Below, in pieces: positions 62,547 to 64,000 of a stretch of 64,000 nucleotides of DNA (within the stretch, counting starts at the first letter, position 1; each line of letters opens with the position of its first letter). Location: contig JARWIR010000062.1 of assembly GCA_029959085.1 (NCBI GenBank), positions 124,001 to 188,000 of the forward strand, read 5' to 3'. The DNA is from Nemophila menziesii (Eukaryota; Streptophyta; Magnoliopsida; Boraginales; Hydrophyllaceae). Below the pieces are notes generated by a model that saw only the letters and a program-made list of their open reading frames with translations, had not been told where the DNA came from and searched no databases. The translations under genes and the position numbers were made by a program.

Positions 62547-64000
62547 CTTTTATTTTGAAAGATGTCAATTACACCCCCTATGTTACCCCCTATGTTACAA
62601 TAATATTCTTTAGCTACACATATGATTAATGAACCCATAATTTTCTTATATAATAATATGCCTTGAAGTTTTATGTAATATGAACTCTTAATTTCTCTAT
62701 ATGATATCTCAAATACTTATATTAAGGTAGTATTACTCAATTGTTGACCAATGGGTTCTTGCTACCACTTAGGTGTATTCGTCATATACTAAATTCTATG
62801 TAGCATAAACGATATAAGGACCCACGTCCTAATATTTTAAAATATTCATATGCCCTCACGCATACATCTATAGGCTTCCTTCATTTTACTTGAAAAGAGA
62901 TTCTCATTCTTAAAACATGATCGAAACAAAGTAAAATTCATTAGATTCTGAGTTTAATATGGTGGAACTAATATATGGAAATTTGGTAAATCGAGACACA
63001 TTTCACTCGGGATACATTATCTTGATAGGTTTTTTCTATTTCAAATCTTAATTTTGTATATATGCGAAAAATTATATGTTTTTGTGTCTAATTTGTGTTT
63101 AATGTGCATTTACAATCTTATTTTTCACCTTTTTCCAGATTTGATGTTTTAAATTGTAAATCTAGTTCGTTAATTTGATCTCATGTAATGTGAGAAGGTG
63201 GAATTTTTTTTGGTTGAATTAAAATTTAATATATGTATTATATTTCTCATTTAAATTATTATAATAGTTTTAGAAGATTGGTAATGACTAAAAGTTCTTA
63301 GCAAATGCAAATGCATTGATGAGGCAATTGCTATTAAGGAGATTCTGAGCAGGGTTCATGAATTGCCTTTGCAATTGAAAATGTATTTTTACTTCTTCTA
63401 TTAAATATATATCAAACTTACTCATTTAATTAAATACTCAAGAAATTACCTTCCTTGTAAATCATGTGATTGCTTCATTGTGCTTTTTAGTGTTGTAAAT
63501 TGGTGTTAGAGTTAATTGACTCGTCTCAACTAGCATCAGATATTTATCTCTTATGTACTTCATAAAGGTGGCGTGAGTTCATTGTTAGTTTAATTTAATT
63601 TAATTTTTCCTTCCTCATGAGTATTGAACGCGAAATTTCCTCAATATCTTCACTAAGAATATGCCTTCTTTTGCTAGTTTGATTATCCAACAAATTGGTT
63701 CTGAAATCAAGAGACTATCGAACTTCGTAACCTTCAAAAACAGGTTCAGTAATTTTTTTTGTAAGTGAATTAACTCGGTTTTAATTTTATAAAAAAATTT
63801 ATTGTATATATACATATATATATACACAGGTATGGTGCTTCTTTAGTAGAAATAAAATAGAATTCAACACCGAACAAATGTTTTTCTTTCCACAGTTTCA
63901 ACATTTGCGTTTAGGTAAGAATATTATTAATCTATATTTTTTACAATGATTTTTCCCCCAAATAAGATAACATAATATTTTAATGATGTATTTAACTTTC

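Larger units (their letters stand above)
60584..64000 (+). repeat. Array unit U11 (long, B-type, cut by window end)
   Basis: The first 3.4 kb of a long unit, nearly identical to 4891-8307 of U1, with intact promoter boxes, an open F-box-like half and a B-sort FBA exon. The place where the 296-bp insertion would lie is beyond the window. Confidence 0.9.

Noticed and set aside
1..64000. Pure assembly artefact as explanation of the whole array
   Set aside because: Units carry different deletions, insertions and base changes, including two deletion types and private duplications. A simple assembly loop would not create these. It remains possible for the 8.3-kb end-to-end identity alone.
1..64000. 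CRISPR array, bacterial operon or organelle genome
   Set aside because: No short regularly spaced repeats with unique spacers, no ribosome-binding-site-led genes, and no rRNA, tRNA or organelle genes. The content is typical of plant nuclear DNA.

Overview
The window is AT-rich nuclear DNA of a plant type, probably a dicot. The evidence is an intron-rich layout with GT/AG splice-like signals, remnants of a plant F-box/F-box-associated (FBA) gene, a remnant of a plant L1-type LINE reverse transcriptase, and a plant promoter signature (site II TGGGCC/TGGGCT boxes followed by a telo-box AAACCCTA). I see no intact protein-coding gene, rRNA, tRNA, CRISPR array or bacterial-type operon. The species cannot be read from the sequence.

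The whole 64 kb is one tandem array of a very large unit that runs off both ends. I set unit borders at the promoter-like block. This gives a partial U0 (1-4890), U1 long (4891-11983), U2, U3 and U4 short (11984-22404), U5 long (22405-29425), U6 short (29426-32978), U7, U8, U9 and U10 long (32979-60583), and a partial U11 (60584-64000). Long units are about 6.7-7.1 kb and short ones about 3.45-3.55 kb. Short units lack roughly 3.3 kb that carries the FBA exon and the exon-like blocks after it. Two different deletion junctions are present: one shared by U2 and U6, the other by U3 and U4.

Each long unit reads, on the + strand: a promoter-like block; a leader with an intron; a 45-codon segment resembling the C-terminal half of an F-box; an FBA exon about 700-950 bp further on (FIKTHL ... 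NGLICLY ... IVL-stop-NPSTR); and a series of short exon-like blocks. A fragment of a LINE reverse transcriptase on the - strand follows, then the next promoter block. All eight FBA copies share the same in-frame TGA where the family has Trp (IVLWNPSTR). All eleven LINE copies carry a C-terminal part readable only out of frame. The F-box gene and the LINE were therefore already dead before the unit was amplified.

On top of this there is recent turnover. A 3,449-bp tandem duplication is almost identical (U3/U4). The first 8.3 kb is almost identical to the last 8.3 kb (offset about 55.69 kb), as in a higher-order repeat. Long units alternate as A/B dimers, where B units carry a 296-bp insertion. 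Several units are mosaics that suggest gene conversion or unequal crossing-over. The array behaves like a megasatellite built from a dead gene plus LINE. Whether it is transcribed, or still has a regulatory role, cannot be decided from sequence alone.
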